Shown here: positions 24,561 to 33,934 of the stretch, piece by piece
How positions within the stretch are numbered: the stretch's first letter is position 1
Layout of the letters: the number at the start of each line of letters is the position of its first letter
NCBI GenBank assembly: GCA_040414855.1
Contig: JBEDUQ010000304.1
Coordinates: 1-64,000 of the forward strand
Source: DASVXQ01 sp040414855
Lineage (GTDB): Bacteria; Actinomycetota; CALGFH01
Direction of reading: 5' to 3'
Length of the DNA: 64,000 nucleotides
Notes under the pieces: model-generated
What the model was told of the DNA's origin: nothing
What the model saw: only the letters and a program-made list of their open reading frames with translations
Databases searched by the model: none
Program-made: the position numbers and the translations under genes

Positions 24561-25199
24561 TCAGTAGCCCTTGAACGCCGAGCGGAGCTCCTGGATCGTC
24601 AGCGGCTCGGCGACCTCGATGCCTGCCGGGGTGTGCCCGGGGTCGAGGCGCCCGTAGACCATGCGGACGAACGCCTCGCCGGGGATCGTCAGGTGTGGCT
24701 CGCCGGCGGCGTCGACCCTGCGGAGGCGCGGCTGGTCGCCGGCGAGGTCGAGCGCCAGCCACCACTCGGGGTCGGTGGTCCCGACCAGCAGCGGGCGGTC
24801 GCCGAGCTTGGCGGCCAGCGCGGCGACGGCCTCGGCGTCGGCCGAGCGGGCGACGATCCACTCCTGGTCGATCAGGTTCCACAGCAGCGGCTCGACCGAT
24901 CCAGGCGCGATCGTCGCGGCTGGGTCGAAGGTCACCGCCGCGTCCCAGGCGTGCAGCGCGTGCTCGTTCAGGCGCATCGCCACGCTGCCGCGCACGTCGA
25001 TCTCGCCGCCGCCGAAGAAGGGCAGCCGCAGGTCGCGCACGGTCTCCTCGTCGAGGGTCTCGAAGCGGCGGACGCAGGCCTCGTTGGCCTCGACCATCGC
25101 CGTGGCCACCGGCTCGGGCTCCAGGCCGTCCCAGCGGTCCCAGATCACGCGGAAGTCATCCTGTTCGAGCTGCGGCGAGCCGGAGATGGCCGCCTCCAT
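24561..25199 (-). CDS. Mycothiol-dependent maleylpyruvate isomerase-fold protein, N-terminally truncated
   Basis: 212 residues from the only ATG. The family body is present: ANEACVRRFETL, RLNEHALHAWDAAVTF with Glu and His metal ligands, and a C-terminal SCP2-like part. In frame upstream of the ATG the sequence reads VSQLLSHLGSGAEITLRRM, which is the family's normal first helix with the first metal His. That stretch has no start codon and is closed by the TGA ending the neighbouring gene at 25263-25265. About 40 N-terminal residues are therefore missing. It may be a decayed gene. Confidence 0.6.
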   Translation of the reverse strand: MEAAISGSPQLEQDDFRVIWDRWDGLEPEPVATAMVEANEACVRRFETLDEETVRDLRLPFFGGGEIDVRGSVAMRLNEHALHAWDAAVTFDPAATIAPGSVEPLLWNLIDQEWIVARSADAEAVAALAAKLGDRPLLVGTTDPEWWLALDLAGDQPRLRRVDAAGEPHLTIPGEAFVRMVYGRLDPGHTPAGIEVAEPLTIQELRSAFKGY

Positions 25200-25262
25200 G
25201 CGCCGGAGGGTGATCTCCGCCCCGCTGCCCAGATGGCTGAGGAGCTGCGAGACCGGCCGCCG

Positions 25263-25811
25263 TCAGCCGGACTCGGGCCGGTCCTCCTTCCGCTCCACCT
25301 CGGTCTTTGGCTCCGTTGGCAGGACCGTGGTCTCGGCCCCCGGGTCGACCCCGGTCGCGGCCTCCTTCGGCAGCACTCTGGTCTCGGCCCCGGGGTCAAC
25401 CTCACCCTCAGCCTTCGACTCGGCCTTCGGGTCCGTCTTCGGCTCGGGCTTCTTCTCGGTCTGCTTCTCCGGCTTCTTGCCGGTGTGCGGCCAGCCGGGG
25501 AGGTGGAAGGCCTCGGGACCGACCGGCGGCTCGATCGAGTCGAGGTCGGGCGCGGGCCCGGGGTCGACCCCAGAGGCGTCGACCGCCGAGGCGTCGCTCC
25601 GGCGCGGCTCGGCGCCGTGGGCGCCGCGGCCGCGGGCGCCGACCAGCACCGCGAGACCGAGCACGACCAGCAGGCCGGGCCACAGCCAGCGCGCGTGGTT
25701 GAACACCTGGAACCTGCCGACGAGGAAGAGCAGGCCCATTCCCGTGAACGCCAGGCCGAAGACGAACGCGATCGGGTCGAAATCGTGGCGCCGCATGGCG
25801 TTGGCTCGCAT
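25263..25811 (-). CDS. Two-helix membrane protein with a charged tail
   Basis: 182 residues from the ATG at 25811 (GGGAGG upstream). Two transmembrane helices (about 10-30 and 38-58) are of the LiaI/DUF5668 type (AFVFGLAFTGMGLLFLVGRF, LWPGLLVVLGLAVLVG). A long polar tail follows with Lys/Glu/Pro repeats and a repeated VDPGAETxVLP motif (two copies). The start overlaps the end of no gene but lies 15 bases downstream of the PspC/LiaF gene, so it is likely co-transcribed and part of the same envelope-stress unit. Confidence 0.6.
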   Translation of the reverse strand: MRANAMRRHDFDPIAFVFGLAFTGMGLLFLVGRFQVFNHARWLWPGLLVVLGLAVLVGARGRGAHGAEPRRSDASAVDASGVDPGPAPDLDSIEPPVGPEAFHLPGWPHTGKKPEKQTEKKPEPKTDPKAESKAEGEVDPGAETRVLPKEAATGVDPGAETTVLPTEPKTEVERKEDRPESG

Positions 25812-25825
25812 CGTCAAACCTCCCC

Positions 25826-27694
25826 TCACCCTCGGTTGACCTTGATCTGTCCGAGCCCGACGTGGAGCCTGAGCTCCATCTGGCCGGACCCTCTGGTGCC
25901 GGGTTCACTCACCGTGTTCTCGATCTGGATCCCGCCGTTCTGACGGCCGAGCACGTCGATCTCGCCCGCGGCGATCTTGGAGTGCACCGTTACCGGCAGA
26001 TCGCGCGGCAGCAGCACGTCCAGCTCGCCGGCCGTCACCTTTGCGTCGACGACCACCGGCTTCGCGCCGAATTCCACCTGGCGGAGGTCGAGGGTCAGGT
26101 GCCCGCCTCCGAGCTCGTAGCTTGGCTGGATCTCGCGGACGGTCAGCGGCCGCACGACCTGGTCCCCGCCCTGCCCGGTCACCGGCAATCCGTTGACGAG
26201 GCCGGCGATCCCGGCCGCGGGCACGAGCAGCAGGCCCAGCAGGATCAGCCACCACGCGCGCCCCCACAGGCTCCCGATCAGCAGGCCGACGCCGACGACC
26301 GTCAGCGCGACCGCGAGCACCCGCGCCGGCGTCATGTTGATGGCGCCGAGGTTGTCGAGGGCGGTCGCGATGCCGGCGGCCAGCAGCGCCGCCGCGACCG
26401 TGAACCAGCCGAGCATCGACCGCTGGTGCGGCTGCCGCTCCCTGGGCGCCACCGCCGTGCCGGTCGAGCCCCACGAGCCCGGCGGGCTGGCCGCGGCCGC
26501 CCAGGCTGCGCTCGCCGGCGGCGTGCCCCAGCCGCTCTGGCCCCAAGTGGGGCTGGGACCCGGGGAGCTGGCTGCCCCCCAGGTCCCGGCGGTCCCGCCG
26601 GCGGTGGCGCCGGCGCCGTAGGTCGAGTCCGGCGAGGAGCCGGCCGCCCTTGGCTCGTCGTGGACCGCGATCCGCTCGGTGGTCGCCGCCGACGCCCGCG
26701 ACGGGCTCGCCGCTGACGCCCGGGATGGGCTCTCCGGCGCGGCCTGCCAGCCCCCTGGCACCGGCTCGGCGCTGGGCCGGGGCCCCGGGTCACGCCCCAC
26801 GTCACGCCCAGCGTCATGCCCAGCGTCGTGTCCCGTGTCATGCCCCGTGTCATGCCCCGACGCCGGCTCGGCGCCCGGTCCGGGCTCAGGGCCCCCCGGC
26901 CATCCTCCGCCCGGGTTCCAGCCCCCCGGCCCTGGACCGCCGCCCGGCGGGGCCGGCGGCCCCTGCCACGGCTGGCCCGGCGCCCCGGGTTGGCCCGGCG
27001 GCCCCGGCTGGCCGGGGGCCGGAGGGCCCGCGGGCCGCTCGTTGCGGTCCTGGACCATCAGCAGGATCCCGACGCCGATCAGCAGCAGCGCGAACACCAC
27101 CTCCGGTCTCGCGAACGGGCTGATCAACAGCAGCACCGCCAGCACGATCGCGCCGATCGCGAGGTAGCTCTTGAACCCGCCCTGCCGCAGCGTGGTCAGG
27201 ATCGGCGCCTCGCCCTGGCGCGGCGGGGATGGCGGCGGGCCGTGGACGCCGTCGTAGGCGACCCCCGGCAGCACCACCCAGAGCAGCAGGTAGATCAGCA
27301 CGCCGGCGCCACCGGCGAGGGTCAGCGCGACGAAGCCGATCCGGAACACCACCGGGTCGATCCCGAAGTAGAGGCCGAGGCCGCTGGAGACACCGCCGAG
27401 CACCCGGTCGTCGGTGCGCCGCGTCAGCCGCCGCGGTGCCGGCGGCGGGTAGCCGGCCGGCCCGTGGTAGCCGCCGGTCGGCTGGTATCCCCCTGGTCGC
27501 TGGTAGGCGCCAGACGGCGGGAACCCCTGCCCGGGTGGCGGAGGCGGGGGCGGAGGCGGGAATCCGGCCCCCTGCCCCCGTGCGGACTGGCCGCGCGCCT
27601 GCTCGGTCTGGCGCGTCTCGGTCGGTTGCGTCTGCTCGGTCTCGTGCGTCTGCTCGTCGGCGGGTCGCTCGGACCCGGTTGGCTCTTCAGGCAT
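25826..27694 (-). CDS. PspC-domain membrane protein with LiaF-like C-terminus
   Basis: 622 residues from the ATG at 27694 behind GAGGAGG. The N-terminus is Gln/Thr/Glu- then Pro/Gly-rich, including a run of nine prolines. A PspC domain lies at about 88-150 (DDRVLGGVSSGLGLYFGIDP plus a transmembrane helix). Two more helices, a long Pro/Gly/His/Asp linker (repeat GHDTGHDAGHD) and four further helices follow. The C-terminal 120 residues form a beta-helix-like 'toast-rack' domain (LTLDLRQVEFGAKPV) as in LiaF. Members sense or repress envelope-stress responses. The divergent PspC-kinase/regulator pair is its probable partner. Confidence 0.75.
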   Translation of the reverse strand: MPEEPTGSERPADEQTHETEQTQPTETRQTEQARGQSARGQGAGFPPPPPPPPPGQGFPPSGAYQRPGGYQPTGGYHGPAGYPPPAPRRLTRRTDDRVLGGVSSGLGLYFGIDPVVFRIGFVALTLAGGAGVLIYLLLWVVLPGVAYDGVHGPPPSPPRQGEAPILTTLRQGGFKSYLAIGAIVLAVLLLISPFARPEVVFALLLIGVGILLMVQDRNERPAGPPAPGQPGPPGQPGAPGQPWQGPPAPPGGGPGPGGWNPGGGWPGGPEPGPGAEPASGHDTGHDTGHDAGHDAGRDVGRDPGPRPSAEPVPGGWQAAPESPSRASAASPSRASAATTERIAVHDEPRAAGSSPDSTYGAGATAGGTAGTWGAASSPGPSPTWGQSGWGTPPASAAWAAAASPPGSWGSTGTAVAPRERQPHQRSMLGWFTVAAALLAAGIATALDNLGAINMTPARVLAVALTVVGVGLLIGSLWGRAWWLILLGLLLVPAAGIAGLVNGLPVTGQGGDQVVRPLTVREIQPSYELGGGHLTLDLRQVEFGAKPVVVDAKVTAGELDVLLPRDLPVTVHSKIAAGEIDVLGRQNGGIQIENTVSEPGTRGSGQMELRLHVGLGQIKVNRG

Positions 27695-27879
27695 GTCCTC
27701 GAAGCCTCCTCGAACCAGAAATCCCCCGGTCGCCGCCGTGACACCGCGGCGACCACGCACACAGCCTCCACCCGCCGGCCCTCGCCGACCATCGGGGATG
27801 GCCCTGGAACAACCCTGAGCCTCCGGGACGTGGTTCAGGGTCATACCAGGGTCATACCCGTAGCGCCCGCTGGTGCTGG

Positions 27880-29283
27880 ATGCCACCATTGGTCCACCGG
27901 TCAGAAACCGCAGGTGGCGCCACCCGGCGTCGCGCGGCACCGCCCGCAGCCAGCAAGGAGCCAGCCACGGACCGAAGCGACGCGCCAGAGGGGACCAGCA
28001 AGGCCCCCGTGCGCGAGGAACCCGCGACCGAGGAGCAGCCGCCCGTCAAGCCGGCGCGGCCGAGCCTCCCGTCGCGCGGCCGGCTGCGCTTCGAGCAGCT
28101 CGGCCTGGCCCGCAGCAGCGGCAACCGGGTCATCTCCGGGGTCGCCGGTGGCCTCGGCGAGCGCTTCGGCATCGACCCGATCCTGGTCCGGATCGCGTTC
28201 GTGCTGCTCACCATTGCCGGCGGCATCGGGCTGGTGCTCTACATCCTGCTGGTGTTCGCGATCGACGAGCCCAAGCCGGGCCAGCAGCTCATCTGGCGCG
28301 AGCCCACCCGCCGCCGGACCCTCGGGTTCGCGCTGGTGATCGCCGGCGCGCTGCTGCTGCTCCGCGAGGTGAGCCTCTGGTTCGGCGACCGGGTGGTCTG
28401 GCCGGTCGCGCTGGCGGCGATCGGGTCGGCGGTGATCTGGGCGCGCGGCAACGACGACGACCGCGGCCGCTGGCTCCAGGGCGCCCAGGGCGGCAGCCCG
28501 ATCGAGACCCTGTTCGGCGACCGGGCCTCGATGCCGAGGCTGATGGTCGGCGGGCTGATGGTCGCGACCGGGATGGGCTTCGCACTGGCGACCAGCGACG
28601 CCCTCGCCGCCGCCGGCAGCGCGCTGCTGGCGATCACCGTCACCGCCGCGGGCCTGGTGCTGATCCTCGGTCCCTGGATCCTGCGGCTCTATCGCGCGCT
28701 CACCGAGGAGCGGCGCGAGCGCATCCGCTCGGCCGAGCGCGCGGAGATGGCCGCCCACCTCCACGACTCGGTGCTCCATACGCTCGCGCTGATCCAGCGC
28801 GCCGACGCGCCTATGGAGGTGGTCACATTGGCGCGGCGGCAGGAGCGCGAGCTGCGCTCGTGGCTGTACGGCCAGCCGGTGCGGCCGCAGCTCGAGCGCC
28901 TCGGCGCCGCGGTCGAGCGGCTGGCGAGCCGCGTCGAGGAGCTGCACGCGGTCGCCGTCGACGCGGTCGTGGTCGGCGACGAGCCGCTGGACGACCGCTC
29001 CAGGGCGGTCGTGCTCGCCTGCCAGGAGGCCGCGGTCAACGCCGCCAGGCACTCCGGGGTGGCGAGGGTCGCGGTCTATGTCGAGGCGGAGGCCGACGGC
29101 ATCACCGCCTACGTTCGCGATGAGGGCAAGGGCTTCGATCCCGAGGCGATCCCTGCCGACCGCCGTGGCATTCGGGACTCGATCCGAGGGAGGATCGAGC
29201 GCCACGGCGGCACGGTGACCATCACCACCGAGCCGGGAGCCGGTACGGAGGTCTCGATGCACGTGCCAAGGGAGAGGAGGTGA
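27880..29283 (+). CDS. PspC-domain sensor histidine kinase (LiaS/DesK type)
   Basis: 467 residues. After a polar lead of about 75 residues comes a PspC domain (GNRVISGVAGGLGERFGIDP). Four to five transmembrane helices follow, then the HisKA_3 phospho-acceptor AAHLHDSVLHTLALIQR and a HATPase core (CQEAAVNAARHSG, DEGKGFDPEAIP). It phosphorylates the LuxR-type regulator encoded next, whose start lies six bases after this stop. The paired PspC domains on kinase and divergent membrane protein suggest shared membrane-damage sensing. Confidence 0.85.
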   Translation: MPPLVHRSETAGGATRRRAAPPAASKEPATDRSDAPEGTSKAPVREEPATEEQPPVKPARPSLPSRGRLRFEQLGLARSSGNRVISGVAGGLGERFGIDPILVRIAFVLLTIAGGIGLVLYILLVFAIDEPKPGQQLIWREPTRRRTLGFALVIAGALLLLREVSLWFGDRVVWPVALAAIGSAVIWARGNDDDRGRWLQGAQGGSPIETLFGDRASMPRLMVGGLMVATGMGFALATSDALAAAGSALLAITVTAAGLVLILGPWILRLYRALTEERRERIRSAERAEMAAHLHDSVLHTLALIQRADAPMEVVTLARRQERELRSWLYGQPVRPQLERLGAAVERLASRVEELHAVAVDAVVVGDEPLDDRSRAVVLACQEAAVNAARHSGVARVAVYVEAEADGITAYVRDEGKGFDPEAIPADRRGIRDSIRGRIERHGGTVTITTEPGAGTEVSMHVPRERR

Positions 29284-29288
29284 GCCCG

Positions 29289-29930
29289 GTGAGCGGTGCC
29301 ATCCGCGTGTTCCTGGTCGACGACCACCACTTCTTCCTGTCCGGGCTGCGCGCCGAGCTGGGGGCGCAATTCGAGATCGTCGGCGACGCCGGCGAGGTGG
29401 ACGCCGCCGTCGAGGGCATCCGCCGAACCAACCCGGACGTGGTCCTGCTGGACGTCCACCTGCCGGGCGGCGGCGGCCGGGCGGTGCTCGAGAGCGTCCG
29501 TCAGACCCACCCCGAGATCCTCTTCCTCGCCCTGTCGGTGTCGGACGCGGCCGACGACGTCATCGGCGTGATCCGCGCCGGCGCCAGGGGCTATGTCACC
29601 AAGTCGATCTCACCGGCCGACCTGGCCGACGCCATCCGCCGCATCCACGGCGGCGACGCGGTCTTCTCGCCGCGCCTCGCCGGGTTCGTGCTGGACGCCT
29701 TCCACGGCGAGCTGACCGGGCCGATCGACCCGGAGCTGGACCAGCTCACAACCCGCGAGCGCGAGGTCCTGCGCCACATCGCCCGCGGCTTCACCTACAA
29801 GGAGGTCGCCAGGCGCCTCCACCTGTCGGTGAAGACGGTCGAGACCCACGTCTCGTCGGTGCTGCGCAAGCTCCAGCTGTCGAGCCGGCACGAGCTGACC
29901 CGCTGGGCCAGCGACCGCCGCCTGGTCTGA
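29289..29930 (+). CDS. NarL/LuxR-family response regulator
   Basis: 213 residues. The GTG at 29289 is preferred; GTG 29280 overlaps the kinase stop, and GAGGAGG lies eight bases before 29289. The receiver domain has FLVDDHHFF (acidic pocket), VVLLDVHLPGGGG (phospho-Asp) and TKSISPADL (Lys). The DNA-binding domain is LTTREREVLRHIARGFTYKE...LHLSVKTVETHVSSVLRKL. It is co-transcribed with the PspC-type kinase and probably controls the divergent PspC/LiaF operon. Confidence 0.88.
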   Translation: MSGAIRVFLVDDHHFFLSGLRAELGAQFEIVGDAGEVDAAVEGIRRTNPDVVLLDVHLPGGGGRAVLESVRQTHPEILFLALSVSDAADDVIGVIRAGARGYVTKSISPADLADAIRRIHGGDAVFSPRLAGFVLDAFHGELTGPIDPELDQLTTREREVLRHIARGFTYKEVARRLHLSVKTVETHVSSVLRKLQLSSRHELTRWASDRRLV

Positions 29931-29961
29931 GCCTCAGCGCGACCGCCACCGCCACGAACCG

Positions 29962-31329
29962 CTACGACAGGCCACCCTGGCACGGGATCGTGGTGGTGGT
30001 CGTGGTCGAGCTGGTGGTCGTCGTGGTCGTGGTGGTCGTCGTGGTGCTGGTGGTGCTGCTGGTCGACGAGGTCGTGGTGGTCGAGCCGGGGCACTCGGTG
30101 GTGCTGGTCGGCGGCGTTGTGCCGCTGGTCGAGGTGCTGCTCGGCGGCTCGGTCGTGGTGGTCGCCTGCCCATTCGTCGACGGCGGCACCGAGCTGGTGT
30201 CACCGGCCGTGGTGGAGGTCGGTGAGCTGCTCGCCGGCGGGTTTGTCCCCGCCGTGCCCGGCGCGCTTCGCGGAGCCCGCGTGCCCGGCGTGGTCGGCAC
30301 GGTCGCCACCGCCCCGCCGCCAGACGTGTTCGCCACCCCGCCGGGGCCCGGATCCGGCGAGCTCGGGCCGGACGGCACCTCGACCGAGGTCAGCGAGCCC
30401 TCACCGGCGCGCTGCTGGTAGAAGTTCGCCCAGCGGAGCACCGCGTTGACGTAGGCCTGGGAGTGGTTGTAGGCGAAGATCGCCTGCCGCAGGCTGGCCT
30501 GCTCCGCGAGGCTGCCGCCGCCGCTCAGGCAGAGGTAGCCGGCAGCGCTGACGGCCGCGTCGTAGAGGTTGTTGGGATTGGCCACGCCGTCGTCGTTGCC
30601 GTCGCGGCCAAGCGTCCGCCAGGTCGACGGGATGAACTGCATCGGCCCGACCGCGCGGTCCCAGACCTGGTCGCCGTCCCAGCGGCCGCCGTCGGTGTCG
30701 CGGATCATCGCGGTCCCGCCGGTGCCGTCGAGCACCGGCCCGAGGATGGTCGGGGTGACGTCACCCGCCGGGCTGAAGCGCGCGGCGCCGCCGAAGTGCC
30801 GGCCGTGGTTGGACTCGATCCTGCCGATGCCTGCGAGCACGCTCCAGGACAGGTCGCAACCGGGGTCGAAGCCGGAGGCCCAGCTCTCGGCGATCTTGTA
30901 GGCGTCCAGCGCCATCGCGGGAATGTCGGCGTCCGAGGCGGTCGGCGTGCTCAGCGTCCCGGAGCCCGCCGCCACGCCCGCCCCGGCCGCCGCCTGCTGC
31001 GCCGCCGCCCGCTGCGCCTCGGCGTCCCGCGCCGCCGCCCTGCCCCGCAGCCACGCCTGGTACCTCGCGGCCGCCTCCTCCTGCTGGTTCCGGCCGCCGG
31101 CGCCGTCGCCGAACGTCTCGCCCGCGCTGGGCCCTGGCGTCAGGCTCGGCAGCGCCGCGAACGCGGCCAGCGCCACCAGCGCCCACAGCGCGTCGGCCTG
31201 GTATGGCCGCAGGCGCAGAGCGGAACGCAGGAGGCCGGACAGGCTCGAGAGCCTGAGATGCCTGGGGCGGGGGAGGTGCGGGAGCTTCAGCGCGTTCTTC
31301 CGGCGGGGCAGGTGGGGCAGACGCGGCAT
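29962..31329 (-). CDS. Membrane-anchored lytic transglycosylase with Thr/Ser-rich tail
   Basis: 455 residues. A basic N-terminus and a helix at about 45-62 anchor it. An Ala/Gln/Arg-rich coiled segment is followed by an SLT lysozyme-like domain (about 135-310). The catalytic Glu is in LAGIGRIESNHGRHFGG, and GPMQFIPSTWRTLGRDGNDDG and YNHSQAYVNAVL are canonical. It cleaves peptidoglycan glycan strands. The last 130 residues are Pro/Ser/Thr repeats with a long Thr run, a likely wall-spanning or glycosylated linker, ending in CQGGLS. Confidence 0.85.
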   Translation of the reverse strand: MPRLPHLPRRKNALKLPHLPRPRHLRLSSLSGLLRSALRLRPYQADALWALVALAAFAALPSLTPGPSAGETFGDGAGGRNQQEEAAARYQAWLRGRAAARDAEAQRAAAQQAAAGAGVAAGSGTLSTPTASDADIPAMALDAYKIAESWASGFDPGCDLSWSVLAGIGRIESNHGRHFGGAARFSPAGDVTPTILGPVLDGTGGTAMIRDTDGGRWDGDQVWDRAVGPMQFIPSTWRTLGRDGNDDGVANPNNLYDAAVSAAGYLCLSGGGSLAEQASLRQAIFAYNHSQAYVNAVLRWANFYQQRAGEGSLTSVEVPSGPSSPDPGPGGVANTSGGGAVATVPTTPGTRAPRSAPGTAGTNPPASSSPTSTTAGDTSSVPPSTNGQATTTTEPPSSTSTSGTTPPTSTTECPGSTTTTSSTSSTTSTTTTTTTTTTTSSTTTTTTIPCQGGLS

Positions 31330-31815
31330 ATAGGCGGCTCCAATTCGGCGGGTTCATCCCATAGAAGCACATCCCGGAGGATCGCAACACCCGCCAACGC
31401 CGTACCGCGCGCGTATTACCAGGTCATGGCCGCTGACATTCCAGCCATCCGACCGCCGCCCGCCCAGTCGCCGCCACGCCACCGGTATCCTCCCGTTGCG
31501 CTATCCCGCGGCGGTCCTAGGACCGGCCAGAATGACTACGAACGGACCATGAACGCATGGAGCGAGCGGTTCGATACCGTCGAAAGGTCCCGCCGTCGTG
31601 TCCCCCATTCGTCGCTGGTCTAGTAATTTGTGATCACCAGCCAGGAACGGCCTGGTTTGCTCGTGCATCTTGTGAACTCAGCTTGGCACTTTCGTGTCGG
31701 AGCGCGACCGATCTCGAGCCCATCCGAGGCCAGACGTGAGCGTTGAAAGGGCCGTCTCGCTTGGCGTCGCCGTGCCGGCGGCGCGAGGTTGCGCGCCCCT
31801 GACCGGGATGGCGAC
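31330..31815. other. Gene-free region between the SLT and kinase genes
   Basis: 486 bp without a supported gene. It holds the SLT ribosome site (TTGGAG on the minus strand) and a small perfect dyad TTCGA-N5-TCGAA near 31569-31583. A c-di-AMP riboswitch, common before actinobacterial cell-wall hydrolases, was looked for and not recognised. Confidence 0.4.
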
Positions 31816-33780
31816 ATGAGCGCGAGACACCTCGGCCGGATGAGCCCCCGGCGCCTCTACCGCCTGGCGGTGGCGGTGGCCGTGGCGCTGGTCGCCGTGT
31901 TCGCGATCTGGCTCGCCATCGACCTGGGCGGCCACTCGGCGACCAGCGCGTTCGACAGCCTCGCGATCGCGGTGGCCGCGTTCGCCGCGGCCGGGGCGTG
32001 CCTGCACTCCGCCCGGCGCGGCCAGTACGGCTTCGGCCGCGCCTGGACCATCTCCATGCGCCGGGCGTGGCGCCTGATCGGCGTCGCCGCCCTGACCTGG
32101 GGTGCCGGCCAGCTCATCTGGTCGTACCTGGAGCTGTCGGGCAGCGGGCCGGCCGGCTTCCCCTCGCTCGCCGATCTTTTCTTCCTGGCGGCGATCCCGC
32201 TGATCGGCGCGGGGGTGCTCTCCTGGCCGACCGCGCCGGTGCACGCGCTCGCCCAGGTCCGGACCCTGCTCGACGGGTTGCTGATCGCCTCGTCGCTGCT
32301 GTTCGCCAGCTGGGCGCTGGTGCTCGGGCCGACCTACCACGGCGGAGGCGGCCCGCTGCCGCCGCGCGTGGTCGCGCTCGCCTATCCGATCGGCGACCTG
32401 GTCACACTGACGATCCTGTTCTCGGTGCTGGTCCGCACGCGCGGGCGCGCGATCGTCCAGCCGGCGCTGATCGCGGCGGCGGTCGTCTGCATCGGCCTGG
32501 CCGACTCGGCCTTCGCCTACCTCGCCGGCAAGGGCGCCTACAGCCCCGGCGCCTGGCTCGACCTCGGCTGGCTGGTGGGCTGGCTGCTGGTCGGGGTCGC
32601 CGCCCTCCGGCCCGCCCCGGCCGTGCCGCTGCGCGACGACGACGAGGACAGCCCCGCCTCCTGGTGGCGCTTCGCGCTGCCCTACGTGCCGCCGGTCGCC
32701 GCGTTCGTCACCGCCGCCTTCGTCCAGGCGGCGAACGGACGGCTGGAGCCGTTCCTGATCTTCAACGGCACCGTGATCCTGCTGCTGGTGGTGGCGCGCC
32801 AGGCGGTCGCCAACATCGAGAACCAGCGGCTGCACCAGCGCGTCCGCCGCACCGTCGACCGGCTCTTCCAGCGCGAGGCCGAGCTGGAGCGGGCGCTGGC
32901 CCGCCAGCGCGAGGACGCCAAGAGCCTGCACGAGGTGTCCCAGATGAAGGACACCTTCCTGCGGGCGGTCTCCCACGACCTGCGTACGCCGCTCACCGCC
33001 ATGCACGGGGTCGCGGTCACCCTGGAGCGCACCAAGCTCAACCTGCCCCGGGAGCAGGCGCTCGACCTGATCAAGATGATGATCGAGAAGACCCGCAAGA
33101 TGGACCGGCTGCTGAGCGACCTGCTCGACCTCAACCGAATGGGCGAGGGGATCCTGGAGCCGAAGCGCGGCACCATCGACATCAGCGCCCTGGCCCACCA
33201 GGTGGTCGACGAGGTCGACCAGCTCCGCGGCTGGCCGATCGAGATCGACGCCGAGCCGGTGATGGTCTCGGTGGACGCGCCCAAGGTCGAGCGGATCGTC
33301 GAGAACCTGCTGCTCAACACCACCAGGCACACACCGCCGGGGACCCAGGTCTGGGTCCGTGCCCACGCCGGCGAGCGCGACCTGGAGCTGATCGTCGAAG
33401 ACGCCGGCCCCGGCGTCCCCGCCGAGCTGGCCGGCAGCATCTTCGAGCCGTTCCGCCAGGGAACGGCCGCGCCGGCGCCGGGCAAGAAGCGCAAGGGCGT
33501 CGGCATCGGCCTCTCACTGGTTGCCCGGTTCGCGATCCTGCACGGCGGGCGCGCCTGGGTCGGCGAGCGGCCCGGAGGCGGGGCCTCCTTCCACGTCCTG
33601 CTGCCGGACTGCGTCCGGCACGAGGGCGCCGAGGCCGAGGCGTCCGGCGAGCGCGAGGACGGGGACGCGGCCACGGCGGTCCCTGCCGACGGGCAGGCGA
33701 CCGCCGCCGGCGGCGAACGGCTCGGCGGCGAACGGCTCGGCGGCGCCAGGCCGGGCGCCGGGGCCGCGCGCCGCCGCTGA
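31816..33780 (+). CDS. Multispanning membrane sensor histidine kinase
   Basis: 654 residues from the ATG at 31816. The first 330 residues contain about nine to ten hydrophobic helices with a conserved-looking PSLADLFFLAAIPLIGAG segment, seen in integral sensory domains of actinobacterial GGDEF/kinase proteins. A coiled-coil linker (RLFQREAELERALARQRED) leads to the HisKA helix with FLRAVSHDLRTPLTAM. HATPase motifs follow: VENLLLNTTRHTPPG, EDAGPGVP and GKKRKGVGIGLSLV. The C-terminus is a Gly/Ala/Glu-rich tail with a short GGERL repeat. No response regulator is adjacent. Confidence 0.82.
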   Translation: MSARHLGRMSPRRLYRLAVAVAVALVAVFAIWLAIDLGGHSATSAFDSLAIAVAAFAAAGACLHSARRGQYGFGRAWTISMRRAWRLIGVAALTWGAGQLIWSYLELSGSGPAGFPSLADLFFLAAIPLIGAGVLSWPTAPVHALAQVRTLLDGLLIASSLLFASWALVLGPTYHGGGGPLPPRVVALAYPIGDLVTLTILFSVLVRTRGRAIVQPALIAAAVVCIGLADSAFAYLAGKGAYSPGAWLDLGWLVGWLLVGVAALRPAPAVPLRDDDEDSPASWWRFALPYVPPVAAFVTAAFVQAANGRLEPFLIFNGTVILLLVVARQAVANIENQRLHQRVRRTVDRLFQREAELERALARQREDAKSLHEVSQMKDTFLRAVSHDLRTPLTAMHGVAVTLERTKLNLPREQALDLIKMMIEKTRKMDRLLSDLLDLNRMGEGILEPKRGTIDISALAHQVVDEVDQLRGWPIEIDAEPVMVSVDAPKVERIVENLLLNTTRHTPPGTQVWVRAHAGERDLELIVEDAGPGVPAELAGSIFEPFRQGTAAPAPGKKRKGVGIGLSLVARFAILHGGRAWVGERPGGGASFHVLLPDCVRHEGAEAEASGEREDGDAATAVPADGQATAAGGERLGGERLGGARPGAGAARRR

Positions 33781-33842
33781 GCAGCGCTCGACTTCCCGTT
33801 TGCCCTGGCCAGGGCCTACTTCGCCGCTTCGGTCCCCTCTGC

Positions 33843-33848
33843 TACAGT
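33843..33848 (+). promoter_or_regulatory. Candidate -10 element TACAGT upstream of kamA
   Basis: TACAGT with TTCGCC 17 bp upstream (33820-33825). It would give an mRNA leader of about 115 bases. Confidence 0.35.
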
Positions 33849-33934
33849 GGCCGCAGTGACCGAGCGCCGAGGCCGGTCGACGGGGCGACCCCCACGTCCT
33901 CGGGCGGGCGCCGGTGGGAGTAACGCCGTCCAGG

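Noticed and set aside
31330..31640. c-di-AMP (ydaO) riboswitch before the SLT gene
   Set aside because: Common in actinobacterial cell-wall hydrolase leaders, but the conserved blocks were not visible here.
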